From: Aquirufa rosea
GTDB taxonomy: Bacteria; Bacteroidota; Bacteroidia; Cytophagales; Spirosomataceae
Length of the DNA stretch: 64,000 bases
Direction of reading: 5' to 3'
Assembly: GCF_004118285.1 (NCBI RefSeq)
Contig: NZ_SDHY01000002.1
Coordinates: forward strand, 124,001-188,000
In this document: positions 18,404 to 27,544 of the stretch, in pieces
How the letters are laid out: each line of letters starts with the position of its first letter
How positions within the stretch are numbered: position 1 is the first letter of the stretch
Made by a program: the position numbers and the translations under genes
Notes under the pieces: model-generated
Seen by the model: the letters and a program-made list of their open reading frames with translations, nothing else
Databases searched by the model: none
What the model was told of the DNA's origin: nothing

Positions 18404-19435
18404 TTAAACTGGATAATTGTGTACCGTATCCACAAAACATTTCACCTTGTCAGGGTGAATATCTGGATAAACCCCATGACCTAGATTAGCAATATACCGC
18501 TGCGTGCCAAATTGCTGAATCATCTTTTTGGTTTCCTCTTCTACTGTTTTAAAATCTCCATATAATGCACAAGGATCTAAATTTCCTTGAAGAGTCTTGT
18601 TTGGTCCCACCAATCTCCTCGATTCAGCAATATCCATATTCCAATCCAATCCTATACTTGCACAGTTTAACTGAGCCATTTCTTGCCGAGCAAAAAAGGC
18701 TCCTTTGGCAAATAAAGTCACAGGAACTTCAGTTAATGCGTCGCAAATTTGCTTTAAATAAGGAGTAGAAAATACGCTGTACTGGGCAGGAGACAAAATT
18801 CCCGCCCAAGAATCAAAAACTTGAACTAAATTAGCCCCCACAGCTACTTGCGCTTTTAAATAGGCAATGGTAGAATCGGTTATTTTTTGTAATAATGCAT
18901 GAGCTAATGCTGGTTCAGCATAGAGCATTTTCTTGGCTTGAGAAAAGGTTTTAGAACCTTTGCCTTCTACCATGTAGCAAAATATGGTAAAGGGAGCTCC
19001 TGCAAATCCTATCAAAGGTATTTTTCCTGCTAAATCGCGTTTAACAAATTTAATGGCATCTAACACATAAGCCAAATCCTCCTCAGGTTCTGCCATTTTT
19101 AGGGCATCCACATCAGCCTGATTACGAACTACCTGTGGAAAAACGGGTCCTTTTTGTTCTTCCATCAAATAAGGTAAACCCATGGCTTCAGGAACAACCA
19201 AAATATCGGAAAAAATAATAGCTGCATCCACATCGAAACGTTTCACTGGCTGAATGGTCACTTCCGCTGCCCACTCAGGATGGGTGGCCAATCCGATAAA
19301 AGAACCAGCTTTGGCTCTCACCTCTCGGTACTCAGGCAAAATCCTACCTGCTTGTCGCATTACCCAAACTGGAATTCTATCTACCGGCAATCCTTGAGCT
19401 GCCCTAATTAAACGATCATTTTGTAATACTTCCAT
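18404..19435 (-). CDS. hemE: Uroporphyrinogen decarboxylase
   Basis: It removes four carboxyl groups from uroporphyrinogen III to give coproporphyrinogen III in haem synthesis. The family signature [16 protein letters not shown] is near the start, and [13 protein letters not shown] and [16 protein letters not shown] follow. The open frame continues up to a TTG at 19465, but that extension overlaps a promoter box; the ATG at 19435 gives the usual start [13 protein letters not shown] (343 residues). It is convergent with guaB and divergent from engB. Confidence 0.96.
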   Translation of the reverse strand: MEVLQNDRLIRAAQGLPVDRIPVWVMRQAGRILPEYREVRAKAGSFIGLATHPEWAAEVTIQPVKRFDVDAAIIFSDILVVPEAMGLPYLMEEQKGPVFPQVVRNQADVDALKMAEPEEDLAYVLDAIKFVKRDLAGKIPLIGFAGAPFTIFCYMVEGKGSKTFSQAKKMLYAEPALAHALLQKITDSTIAYLKAQVAVGANLVQVFDSWAGILSPAQYSVFSTPYLKQICDALTEVPVTLFAKGAFFARQEMAQLNCASIGLDWNMDIAESRRLVGPNKTLQGNLDPCALYGDFKTVEEETKKMIQQFGTQRYIANLGHGVYPDIHPDKVKCFVDTVHNYPV

Positions 19436-19452
19436 ATGCTTTTTCAAGACTA

Positions 19453-19460
19453 CAAAGGTA
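19453..19460 (-). promoter_or_regulatory. Probable -7 box of hemE
   Basis: On the minus strand TACCTTTG matches TAnnTTTG and ends 17 bases before the ATG at 19435, which supports that start over the upstream TTG. A TTTG lies 12 bases upstream, closer than usual. Confidence 0.5.
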
Positions 19461-19488
19461 GTCAAGAAATGCCAAATGATTAGAGAAT

Positions 19489-19645
19489 AGTTATTAGTGT
19501 TTAGTAATTAGGATTTAATTGCCAGTGATAAGTAGTAGGTGATAACTTAAAAGTTTTTAAAAATTTAATGGATTACGTATATTCAACGATAAACCAAATT
19601 TTAGAAATCTAAAGACTAACACTTAATCATTAAACACTAATAACC
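19489..19645. repeat. 157-base element bounded by 22-base inverted repeats
   Basis: The arm at 19489-19510 and the reverse complement of the arm at 19624-19645 agree at 19 of 22 positions, with a run of 14 identical bases (TTATTAGTGTTTA core). The interior is AT-rich and has no reading frame. It fills the hemE/engB gap and could be a MITE-like element or a decayed repeat. Confidence 0.45.
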
Positions 19646-19655
19646 ATTATCCTCG

Positions 19656-19663
19656 TATCTTTG
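19656..19663 (+). promoter_or_regulatory. Probable -7 box of engB
   Basis: TATCTTTG matches TAnnTTTG and lies 22 bases before the ATG at 19686. A TTG at 19674 in the same frame is only 10 bases after the box and is a less likely start. Confidence 0.5.
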
Positions 19664-19685
19664 CATTCTTTAATTGGTTTCCCTT

Positions 19686-20303
19686 ATGCAAGTAATTAGT
19701 GCTCAATTCCTCACCAGTAATACCGATTACCTAAAATGTCCGCCCGACAAATATCCCGAATTTGCCTTCATTGGACGTTCAAATGTGGGTAAATCATCCT
19801 TGATCAACTCCATTACACTGCATAAAAAATTAGCCAAGACTTCACAAACTCCCGGTAAAACGCAGTTAATTAATCACTTTTTAATTAATAACAATTGGTA
19901 TTTGGTGGATTTACCAGGTTACGGATATGCCCAAGTAAGTAAGGAAAAAAGGAAAGAATTTGAAAAAATGATCCTGGATTATTTAATCCATCGAAAAAGC
20001 TTAACCTGTCTTTTCCTTTTGGTAGATTTACGTCTAAAGCCTCAGCCCGTGGATATTGCCTTTATGGAGCGAATGGCAGAGGAACAAATCCCTTTTTACA
20101 TCGTATTTACGAAAGCCGATAAGCTATCTCAAAAGCAGGTAGAGGAAAATTTCAAACACTACCAAGAGCATTTATTGCAAACCTGGGAAGCACTCCCACG
20201 GATGTTTATCACCTCTGCAGAAAAACATCTGGGCAGAGAGGAAATCTTGGAAAGTATTCAGGAATTAATTGACGCTTCTCCCTATAAATCAAGGAAATCT
20301 TAA
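19686..20303 (+). CDS. engB: Ribosome-biogenesis GTP-binding protein EngB/YsxC
   Basis: A 205-residue TRAFAC-class GTPase needed for large-subunit assembly. The motifs are G1 GRSNVGKSS, G3 DLPGYGYA, G4 TKAD and G5 TSAEK. The ATG at 19686 (MQVISAQFL) is chosen because it is the first start after the promoter box. The gene for a DUF5606 protein follows by 29 bases. Confidence 0.96.
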   Translation: MQVISAQFLTSNTDYLKCPPDKYPEFAFIGRSNVGKSSLINSITLHKKLAKTSQTPGKTQLINHFLINNNWYLVDLPGYGYAQVSKEKRKEFEKMILDYLIHRKSLTCLFLLVDLRLKPQPVDIAFMERMAEEQIPFYIVFTKADKLSQKQVEENFKHYQEHLLQTWEALPRMFITSAEKHLGREEILESIQELIDASPYKSRKS

Positions 20304-20332
20304 TATTTTTGCGACCGAATTAAACATCAATC

Positions 20333-20842
20333 ATGGAATTATTAAATGAAATTGCCCATATCTCAGGCAAAAGCGGATTATTTAGAGTGTTAAAACCTAC
20401 TCGAACAGGTGTGATTGTGGAAACTTTAGACGCTCTTAAGCAAAAATCTGTGGTAAGTGGCCAAACCCGCATCTCGGTATTGAAAGATATCTCCTTGTAT
20501 TTAGATGACCATCAGGACAGCACTTTACCTTTGGGTGAATTATTCCAAAAAATCCATGCTGTATGCCAAGGAACCTTGAGCATTGAACCTAAAAAAGCCA
20601 GTGATCCAGAATTATTTGGCTTTTTGGTAAGTATAGTTCCCAATTATGATTCAGATCGTGTGTATGCATCTGATGTCAAAAAAATTCTTTCTTGGTATTT
20701 AATTCTTGTTAATCATACTCCTGAATTATTTCCTGCACCAGAAACTAAAGAAGAAAAACCAAGTAAAAAGGTAAAAGCCACGAAAGAAGCGGCAGAAGGA
20801 CAGACAAATAAAGCACCTAAAAAAACAAAAGCGACTAAATAA
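20333..20842 (+). CDS. DUF5606-family protein
   Basis: A 169-residue cytoplasmic protein of a Bacteroidota-specific family. The N-terminal ~50 residues (ISGKSGLFRVLKPTRTGVIVE, then SVVSGQTRISVL) match the small beta domain called DUF5606. The middle is helical, and the C-terminus is a lysine-rich tail (about residues 138-169) that probably is disordered. Function unknown. It is co-oriented with engB. Confidence 0.8.
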   Translation: MELLNEIAHISGKSGLFRVLKPTRTGVIVETLDALKQKSVVSGQTRISVLKDISLYLDDHQDSTLPLGELFQKIHAVCQGTLSIEPKKASDPELFGFLVSIVPNYDSDRVYASDVKKILSWYLILVNHTPELFPAPETKEEKPSKKVKATKEAAEGQTNKAPKKTKATK

Positions 20843-20865
20843 GTCGCTTTGCTATTATATTCAAT

Positions 20866-20891
20866 AAAAACCCGAACAAGTTCGGGTTTTT
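20866..20891. terminator. Bidirectional terminator
   Basis: A 12-bp perfect stem (AAAAACCCGAAC with GTTCGGGTTTTT) with a two-base spacer, followed by T's. It lies between the convergent DUF5606 and cytochrome c genes. A smaller hairpin (GCGACT/AGTCGC, 20831-20847) includes the DUF5606 stop codon. Confidence 0.88.
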
Positions 20892-20897
20892 TTATGC

Positions 20898-21224
20898 TTA
20901 TTTCAAGGAGTTAATCCAAGCAGCTATCTTCATGGCATCTGCCTTTGGCACGTTTTTCAAGGCCATCATCGGTGGATATCCTGGCCAATTCTCTGGTTTT
21001 GGATTTGCAATTAATTCTACAATTTTCGCGTTACTATACTTCTTCTTCGCAACTTCTGTGTAAGCAGGTCCCACTAATCGGGCATCTACCTTATGGCAAG
21101 CAAAGCAAGTATATTTTTGCATTAATGGCTTAATATCAGCAGGAAAGTCCTCGGCATTAGCTTGAAAGCCGAAAGCAAATGTTCCCAATGTAACAGCCAA
21201 AATAAATTTTGATATTTTTTTCAT
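20898..21224 (-). CDS. Small class I cytochrome c
   Basis: A 108-residue exported monohaem cytochrome. A signal peptide ends near FQANA. The haem-binding motif is CFACH (about residues 41-45), and the distal methionine is probably in PPMMALKNV near residue 85. The last helix DAMKIAAWINSLK is typical of cytochrome c551/c552-type proteins. It would carry electrons in the periplasm; no partner oxidase lies nearby. Confidence 0.9.
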   Translation of the reverse strand: MKKISKFILAVTLGTFAFGFQANAEDFPADIKPLMQKYTCFACHKVDARLVGPAYTEVAKKKYSNAKIVELIANPKPENWPGYPPMMALKNVPKADAMKIAAWINSLK

Positions 21225-21305
21225 TTTGATTGAGTGTTTAAATATTTACAAAATAAGGGATTTAAACGTTATTCTCTATATGCTTTTACGCATATTTCTC
21301 CCTTT

Positions 21306-22136
21306 TTATTTCATTGAAGCATGAAAAGCATCCACAGCTGCCCTTACGCTTCCATGTAAATCCAATAATTCAGATGCTTTTTCCTCCGATACACCCGTAG
21401 CTTCTTTCACCATTCGAATGGCCCTGAGAACCAATTTGTGGTTACTTAACGCCATATCTACCATTTTATTTCCTCTTACTCTGCCCAGTTGAATCATCAC
21501 GGTGGTTGAAATCATGTTCAACACCAATTTTTGCGCCGTACCTGATTTCATCCTAGTACTCCCCGTTACATATTCTGGCCCTACTACCACCTCAATGGGA
21601 TATTGAGCTACTTTAGACACAGCACTTCCCTCATTACATACAATGCAAGCGGTCAAAACTCCATGCGCATTGGCATCCCTCAAACCTCCAATGACATAAG
21701 GTGTTCTTCCAGAAGCCGCAATCCCAATCAAGGCATCATTCTCGTCGATATCATAGGCTTTCAAATCAATCCAGGCTTGTTTCTCATCATCTTCAGCATT
21801 TTCAACTGCCTTTCGAATAGCACTATCTCCGCCAGCAATTAAACCTATCACCCAATCGTGAGGTACTCCGTATGTTGGTGGGCATTCTGAAGCATCTACG
21901 ATTCCCAATCGACCGCTCGTTCCTGCTCCAATGTAAAATAAACGTCCTCCTTTTTTCATTCTTAGGACCACTTGCTCCACTACTTTTTCGATTTGTGGAA
22001 TCACCTTTTCTACGGCAAAGGGCACCGTCTTATCTTCAGCATTGATTTGCCTAAGAAGCGTATCGATCGATTGCTTATCCAAATCCAGGTATTTGGAGTC
22101 AGATTCAGTTGCCAGTTTACTTAAATTCTCTGCCAT
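21306..22136 (-). CDS. murQ: N-acetylmuramic acid 6-phosphate etherase
   Basis: A 276-residue SIS-domain enzyme that cleaves the lactyl ether of MurNAc-6-phosphate in cell-wall recycling. The signatures IGAGTSGRLGIVDASECPPTYG and GSTRMKSGTAQKLVLNM are diagnostic. Its start overlaps the stop of the upstream dipeptidase gene by one base (TAATG), so the two are translationally coupled. Confidence 0.96.
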   Translation of the reverse strand: MAENLSKLATESDSKYLDLDKQSIDTLLRQINAEDKTVPFAVEKVIPQIEKVVEQVVLRMKKGGRLFYIGAGTSGRLGIVDASECPPTYGVPHDWVIGLIAGGDSAIRKAVENAEDDEKQAWIDLKAYDIDENDALIGIAASGRTPYVIGGLRDANAHGVLTACIVCNEGSAVSKVAQYPIEVVVGPEYVTGSTRMKSGTAQKLVLNMISTTVMIQLGRVRGNKMVDMALSNHKLVLRAIRMVKEATGVSEEKASELLDLHGSVRAAVDAFHASMK

Positions 22137-23509
22137 TATTTTCCAGAAAGGGCGTAAAAATGCTTAAAAAAATGAGGTATGGTTTCAATTCCCTTGTAAA
22201 AATTGAACAAACCAAAATGTTCATTGGGCGAATGTATGGCATCTGAATCCAATCCAAATCCCATTAATACTGATTTGATGCCTAATTCCTTTTCAAATAC
22301 GGTTGGCACAGGAATACTTCCTCCTCCACGTGTAGGTACTGGCTCTATTCCAAATGTCTCTGCCATAGCCTTAGCAGCCGCCTGATAGGCCACCGAATCG
22401 GTAGGCATCACGTAGGCCTCTCCACCATGATGTGGAGTCACCGTCACTTTTACGCCTTTCGGTGCTATGGATTTAAAATGATCTGTAAATAATTGAGTAA
22501 TTTTTTCTGATTGCTGATTAGGCACCAAACGCATGGAGATTTTGGCATGTGCCAAAGATGGCAACACCGTTTTAGCACCTTCTCCAATATAACCTCCCCA
22601 AATTCCATTGACATCCAAAGTTGGTCGAATACTTGCTCTCTCCAGGGTGGAATAACCTTTCTCTCCATGAACCGAAGCGATACCCAAGTCTTTTTGATAC
22701 ATATCTAAATCAAAAGGTGTTTGGGCCATAGCTGCGCGATCTGAAGCGCTTAGCTCTTGCACAGCCTCATAAAAACCAGGTATGGTAATTCGATTAAATT
22801 CATCATGTAAAGAGGCTATCATCTCACAAAGGATGTTGATTGGATTGGCAACAGCCCCACCATATACTCCTGAATGCAAATCGCGGTTAGGACCTTGTAC
22901 GGTCACTTCCAAATAACTTAACCCTCTCAATCCTACATCAATGGAAGGAATATCATTGGCAATGATAGCCGTATCGGAAATCAAGATTACATCTGCTTGC
23001 AATAATTCTTTGTTATTGGCCACGAAAATGGCCAAATGATTGGAGCCAATTTCTTCTTCTCCTTCAATCATAAACTTGATGTTACATGGCAAGGAATCAG
23101 TCGCCAACATGGCTTCAAAAGCTTTGATGTGCATAAATATCTGCCCCTTATCATCACATGAACCACGTGCATAGATAATTCCATCTTTGATAACAGGTTC
23201 AAATGGCGGGCTATCCCAAAGTTCCAAAGGATCTGCTGGCTGTACATCATAATGTCCATATACCAACACAGTCGGAGCAGTTGGATCTACTATTTTTTCT
23301 CCATATACAACTGGAAAACCTGCCGTTTCTTCCAAGCGGACATTGTCTGCACCTGACTGACGTAAATTTTGCGCTATGAACTCGGCAGCCCTTCGTACAT
23401 CCCCTGCATATTTAGGGTCTGCAGATATGGAAGGTATCCGTAATAAGTCAAATAATTCTTCTAAAAATCTTGGCTGATTTGCTTGAATATAAGCTTGTGT
23501 TTTTTTCAT
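22136..23509 (-). CDS. M20-family dipeptidase
   Basis: A 457-residue zinc peptidase of the M20 group. Metal and catalytic motifs are VLVYGHYDVQPAD, GSCDDKGQ, EGEEEIGS (catalytic Glu and metal Glu), DTAI and the distal HSPNEHF. The lid domain lies in between (about residues 205-360). No signal peptide, so it acts in the cytoplasm on short peptides, possibly including those from muropeptide recycling given its coupling with murQ; that link is inference. Confidence 0.92.
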   Translation of the reverse strand: MKKTQAYIQANQPRFLEELFDLLRIPSISADPKYAGDVRRAAEFIAQNLRQSGADNVRLEETAGFPVVYGEKIVDPTAPTVLVYGHYDVQPADPLELWDSPPFEPVIKDGIIYARGSCDDKGQIFMHIKAFEAMLATDSLPCNIKFMIEGEEEIGSNHLAIFVANNKELLQADVILISDTAIIANDIPSIDVGLRGLSYLEVTVQGPNRDLHSGVYGGAVANPINILCEMIASLHDEFNRITIPGFYEAVQELSASDRAAMAQTPFDLDMYQKDLGIASVHGEKGYSTLERASIRPTLDVNGIWGGYIGEGAKTVLPSLAHAKISMRLVPNQQSEKITQLFTDHFKSIAPKGVKVTVTPHHGGEAYVMPTDSVAYQAAAKAMAETFGIEPVPTRGGGSIPVPTVFEKELGIKSVLMGFGLDSDAIHSPNEHFGLFNFYKGIETIPHFFKHFYALSGK

Positions 23510-23561
23510 ATGAAGTGGTGAATGGGAAAATCATCCACACACAAAGATAGAAAAAAAGGCC

Positions 23562-24227
23562 TTAGGATTGTTTCTTTCGTGGGATTAGATACATGCGATT
23601 TTCCGTTCCTTGCAGAATTCGGATCAAGTTTTTACGGTGGGTAAAAATGACTAACCCCGCTACGATAAAGCCAAAATAAATCAAGATAGGAAACTCGTCA
23701 CCAAATACCTTAAAGACCATCAAAAATGGAAAAACCAATGAGGCCACCATGGAACCCAAAGAAACATAATTGGAAATATAAAATACCAATAAAAATACTG
23801 CAATACTCACTAAAGCTGCCTCTGGATGTAATGCCAGCACCATACCCATTAAAGTGGCCACTCCTTTTCCACCTTTGAAATCACAAAAAATGGGTAATAA
23901 ATGTCCTAAAACCGCCAACATTCCGAATAAGATTTTCAAGGAAACACAAGTCTGCCAATCTATAAGGTGTAGATAAAACAAAAATGTAGATAAAGAGGTA
24001 GCTAAAAAGCCCTTAAAGGCATCCACAAATAAAACGATGCTACCAGCCTTTTTACCCAAGACACGAAATGTATTGGTCGCTCCTGCATTCCCACTTCCCA
24101 AAGTACGAATATCCACCCCATGATAGGCTTCACCATACCAAATAGCGGTAGGTATTGAGCCAAGAATATAGCTCAAAAGACAAAGCCCAATGAGAATAAT
24201 AATCATAATTATATTGAAAGTCACCAT
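23562..24227 (-). CDS. plsY: Glycerol-3-phosphate acyltransferase PlsY
   Basis: A membrane enzyme that moves the acyl group of acyl-phosphate to glycerol-3-phosphate, the step after PlsX (encoded at 35103). The motifs are GSIPTAIWYG, the long GSGNAGATNTFRVLG and FKGGKGVAT, with five hydrophobic helices. The frame runs up to a TTG at 24266, but a promoter box lies in that extension; the ATG at 24227 (or 24206) is the likely start, giving ~220 residues. Confidence 0.95.
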   Translation of the reverse strand: MVTFNIIMIIILIGLCLLSYILGSIPTAIWYGEAYHGVDIRTLGSGNAGATNTFRVLGKKAGSIVLFVDAFKGFLATSLSTFLFYLHLIDWQTCVSLKILFGMLAVLGHLLPIFCDFKGGKGVATLMGMVLALHPEAALVSIAVFLLVFYISNYVSLGSMVASLVFPFLMVFKVFGDEFPILIYFGFIVAGLVIFTHRKNLIRILQGTENRMYLIPRKKQS

Positions 24228-24249
24228 AGCAAAAGGAGAGCACAATGTC

Positions 24250-24280
24250 CAAATATAGGAGGGCAAAGGTCCAAAATCAA
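24250..24280 (-). promoter_or_regulatory. Promoter of plsY
   Basis: On the minus strand TTG (24280-24278), 20 bases, then TATATTTG (24257-24250). This fits the Flavobacterium/Bacteroides-type consensus exactly and ends 22 bases before the ATG at 24227. Confidence 0.65.
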
Positions 24281-24340
24281 GAACATGAAAAACATTCTTG
24301 AAATGTTTAAATTTTTATCTTCGATATATACTAAAAATGC

Positions 24341-26863
24341 TTAAAATGAGAAATTAACTGAAGCCATCAATCTATAAGCCTTAGGGGAACCATGGTCCAT
24401 ATACGTCAAACGATGGAAGGCTTGAATCCTAAATAACTTAAATATATTATCTATTCCATATCCAACTTCTGCATAAGGGACATTGGGATTAAGCGAGTCA
24501 AATGAATACATGTCCAAGAACTTAGACTTTAATGGATTATTGACATCCTTCATGATATCCCGGTTTTCTTTACGCTGACTACCCCACAATAAATTTCCGC
24601 TGGCTATAAACCTCCATTTCAACTTTTTAATCAAAGGCAAACGATTAAATAACAAGCCTTCAAAGTTGTGATTGTATTGCAAGGAAACAAATTGATCACT
24701 CACGAACTCAAAGTAATTCATAGTTGAAAAGGCACTTCTAACAAAAAACAAGGTTTCATTTCCTAAATGAGGGAACAATAAAGGTGCTGGTAGATTAGAA
24801 GGTGTATAACCCATGGACAGCGTATAATCCGATCGACCAAAAGTTCCCAATCGGAAGGTTTGATAAGCTTTTAAAGTAAATCGCTCATAGTCAAAATCAC
24901 CCCCTAAAAATCCTTTGAAACCGCGTTGATATCTAAATGTTACGACCGGGATACGCTTGGTGGAAAGCGTAATGCGCTCATTTCCATTCATAATAAAGGT
25001 TTCTCCTTTGGCAAATCTAGCCTCTAAGGTGACAAATGATTCCTGATAATAATCTTGTACAGGAGAGGCGTTCCCTAACTCTGGATTTAGACGGTATTGA
25101 AATCTAAACAATGGATCAAAGGACCGCGTATTTATTTGGCCGGTAAAACTTAGACCCTTCGTGACCTCTGTACTAAAAAAGGCCTCACTTTCTCTCCTGA
25201 AAAATGCCCCTGAAAAGGCTCCCCAACGAGTAAAGGCATAAAATAAACGGTTGTCACCAATTAATTCTGGAGTCAAACCTACACGTTCAATATCATAGGA
25301 ATGTCGAATTCCTGCTACAGTCCATTTAGCTTTGGAAAAAAGATAATTGACCTCCATGGAATATTTAGGTACTAAATCCTTCGTTCCGAATCCCACATTA
25401 CCACGTAATATCCAATGCTTATCAAAATTAGAATTTGTTCTAAAACCTAATCTAAAACGGGCTCCTTCCAACCTATTAACCGCAAAAGAACTCAAATAAG
25501 GCCCCACTTCAATATCATTAAACTTCTTGTAGCCACTTAGAGCAATTTCCGCGATTTCTACATAAGTACGAACAATCGGTAGATTTTTCACCGAATCAAT
25601 TAGGGCAAAGGCCGTTAAATCTTGCCGACTCAGTGGTTCATAACGTGCATGTTTCCAAAACTCAGGATCTGGTTCTTTGGCATCCTCAGCCACTTCTGAG
25701 GTCAAATCATAAAATTCTAATGGCTTAGGCTGATTAATGACGAAATCCTTATTGGATATGTACATTTTTAACAACATTCCCGCAGAGCCTTTAGTCAACT
25801 CCTCAATGTCAATTAAAAATCTCGTTTTAGCAGGTAACCAAGCTCCATCTGCCACTTGCTCCAATTCTTGAGAAATTTTAATCTTATCAATAAAGTTCAG
25901 GTTGGCTTGCTTGTCGATGACTGCATCAATTTGAACCAAAGCAAAACTGGTCGTATCAATCCACATTTGACCTGTAAATACTAGGTCTTGAGGGTTTTTA
26001 GGATCAAAATCTAATTGATAACAAATATGCCCATCGACATTTACTGTATCTCCCAAGAAGTATTTGTAATTACCCTTCCAATTATCTCCAATAGGACTAG
26101 CAAAATCCTTGCCAAAGAATGGCACATAATTCTGATAGAAATTATAGTTGGCCACTAAATTTCCTCCTACCAATTGTGAGATAAAACCACCATCTTGCAC
26201 CCCAACTCCCTTGATATTAGTTTTAAGTATTTTTTCTTTTTTCCTTTTGGGAGACTCCCGGTAATAAAACTTGCTGATGGATTCAGAAATGTAGGTAGGA
26301 ATAACGGGTTTTCCATCCTCTCCCGCTTCCTTTTCAAATTTTTTAATGGAGGATTCTATCTCCTTCATGATTTTGGTATTCCTCAGCTTATCGGAAATAT
26401 TATCTACATCCAGCTCCATTTTGGTATATGAATCATATTCATATGCTGTCAGTTTATTCCGATCATTGTTATCCCTTTGCTTGACCACCTGCCTCAATAT
26501 TTTGAAAGCAGGATTTTCCCCTGAATACACTATTACTTCTTGTAATGATCTCTGAGCTGGTTCTAATTGAAAATCAACCTCCTGACTTGCCTTTTTTTTA
26601 TCAATGAATTTGACACGCTTTTTGTATCCCACAAAAGAAACAAATAAAGAATCCGTCAAGACTTTGGAATGAAAAGTATACTCTCCTTGAAAATTGGTCG
26701 TAGTACCAAGGTTGACACCCACCAATCCTACCGAGGCAAATGGAACAGGATCTCCATTCGAAGCATCGGTTACTCTTCCCTTGATAACAAATTGAGCCTC
26801 AGCACAATTCACTCCCAACAAAAGAATCAGTAGTGCCCAAAAAACACGACTACTCCAATTCAT
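24341..26863 (-). CDS. DUF5686 / carboxypeptidase-like regulatory-domain outer-membrane protein
   Basis: An 840-residue protein with a signal peptide ending CAEA. The first ~90 mature residues are a CarboxypepD_reg-like beta sandwich (IKGRVTDASNGDPVPFASVG). The rest matches the DUF5686 family, with many beta strands ending in an outer-membrane-barrel-like strand (YRLMASVNFSF). Function unknown. The frame extends to a TTG at 26932, but the ATG at 26863 gives a clean signal peptide. Confidence 0.85.
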   Translation of the reverse strand: MNWSSRVFWALLILLLGVNCAEAQFVIKGRVTDASNGDPVPFASVGLVGVNLGTTTNFQGEYTFHSKVLTDSLFVSFVGYKKRVKFIDKKKASQEVDFQLEPAQRSLQEVIVYSGENPAFKILRQVVKQRDNNDRNKLTAYEYDSYTKMELDVDNISDKLRNTKIMKEIESSIKKFEKEAGEDGKPVIPTYISESISKFYYRESPKRKKEKILKTNIKGVGVQDGGFISQLVGGNLVANYNFYQNYVPFFGKDFASPIGDNWKGNYKYFLGDTVNVDGHICYQLDFDPKNPQDLVFTGQMWIDTTSFALVQIDAVIDKQANLNFIDKIKISQELEQVADGAWLPAKTRFLIDIEELTKGSAGMLLKMYISNKDFVINQPKPLEFYDLTSEVAEDAKEPDPEFWKHARYEPLSRQDLTAFALIDSVKNLPIVRTYVEIAEIALSGYKKFNDIEVGPYLSSFAVNRLEGARFRLGFRTNSNFDKHWILRGNVGFGTKDLVPKYSMEVNYLFSKAKWTVAGIRHSYDIERVGLTPELIGDNRLFYAFTRWGAFSGAFFRRESEAFFSTEVTKGLSFTGQINTRSFDPLFRFQYRLNPELGNASPVQDYYQESFVTLEARFAKGETFIMNGNERITLSTKRIPVVTFRYQRGFKGFLGGDFDYERFTLKAYQTFRLGTFGRSDYTLSMGYTPSNLPAPLLFPHLGNETLFFVRSAFSTMNYFEFVSDQFVSLQYNHNFEGLLFNRLPLIKKLKWRFIASGNLLWGSQRKENRDIMKDVNNPLKSKFLDMYSFDSLNPNVPYAEVGYGIDNIFKLFRIQAFHRLTYMDHGSPKAYRLMASVNFSF

Positions 26864-26907
26864 TAATCTACAATTGAACAAGGTTAAAAGCTTTCCATAA
26901 ATTCCAA

Positions 26908-26915
26908 CAAAAATA
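26908..26915 (-). promoter_or_regulatory. Possible -7 box of the DUF5686 gene
   Basis: On the minus strand TATTTTTG matches TAnnTTTG and lies 44 bases before the ATG at 26863. The nearest TTG is 14 bases upstream, so the match is partial. Confidence 0.35.
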
Positions 26916-26937
26916 CTGATTGATTGGAACAATACTA

Positions 26938-27540
26938 CTAATTGTCGCGAGATTTTGAATGTTGGTCGACAAAAACCTTAAATTTTTCTAGCGCTCTTGC
27001 CCGATGGGCTATCTGATTTTTTTCTTGCAAGGACATTTCGGCAAAGGTTCTATACTCTTCTCCTTCAGGCCGAAATATGGGATCATATCCAAATCCTGAG
27101 ATACCTTTAGCGTTATAGGTAATTTCACCGAAAATTTCTCCCTCAAACTGAAAATACTCTCCTTGAGAATGGTAAGTTAACACCGTCACAAACCTGGCCT
27201 TGCGATGGGTAATACCCTCTAAATTTTGAAGTAATAAATTCAGATTATTCAAATCATTTTTGGGTTCTCCTGCATATCTTGCTGAATAAACCCCAGGGGC
27301 TCCCCCCAAAGCCTCCACCTCTAAACCTGAATCATCCGCTAAACAATTGACCTGATACTTTTCCGCAATGAACTGAGCCTTTTGTAAAGAATTCTGTGCT
27401 AATGTATTTCCCGTTTCTGGGATTTCCTCCTTCAATCCTAAATCGGCTACCGTTTTAACCTCGAACCTTCCTTTCAACATATGTGCAATTTCCTCCACCT
27501 TATGTGGATTTTGAGTCGCAAGGTACAAAACTGGTAACAT
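26938..27540 (-). CDS. rdgB: Non-canonical purine NTP pyrophosphatase (RdgB/HAM1)
   Basis: A 200-residue house-cleaning enzyme that hydrolyses dITP, ITP and XTP. It starts LYLATQNPHKVEEI, has CLADDSGLEVEALGGAPGVYSARYAG and ends with GFGYDPIF and MSLQEKNQIAHRARAL, all family signatures. It lies four bases after the FKBP lipoprotein gene, in one transcription unit. Confidence 0.96.
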   Translation of the reverse strand: MLPVLYLATQNPHKVEEIAHMLKGRFEVKTVADLGLKEEIPETGNTLAQNSLQKAQFIAEKYQVNCLADDSGLEVEALGGAPGVYSARYAGEPKNDLNNLNLLLQNLEGITHRKARFVTVLTYHSQGEYFQFEGEIFGEITYNAKGISGFGYDPIFRPEGEEYRTFAEMSLQEKNQIAHRARALEKFKVFVDQHSKSRDN

Positions 27541-27544
27541 GAGG

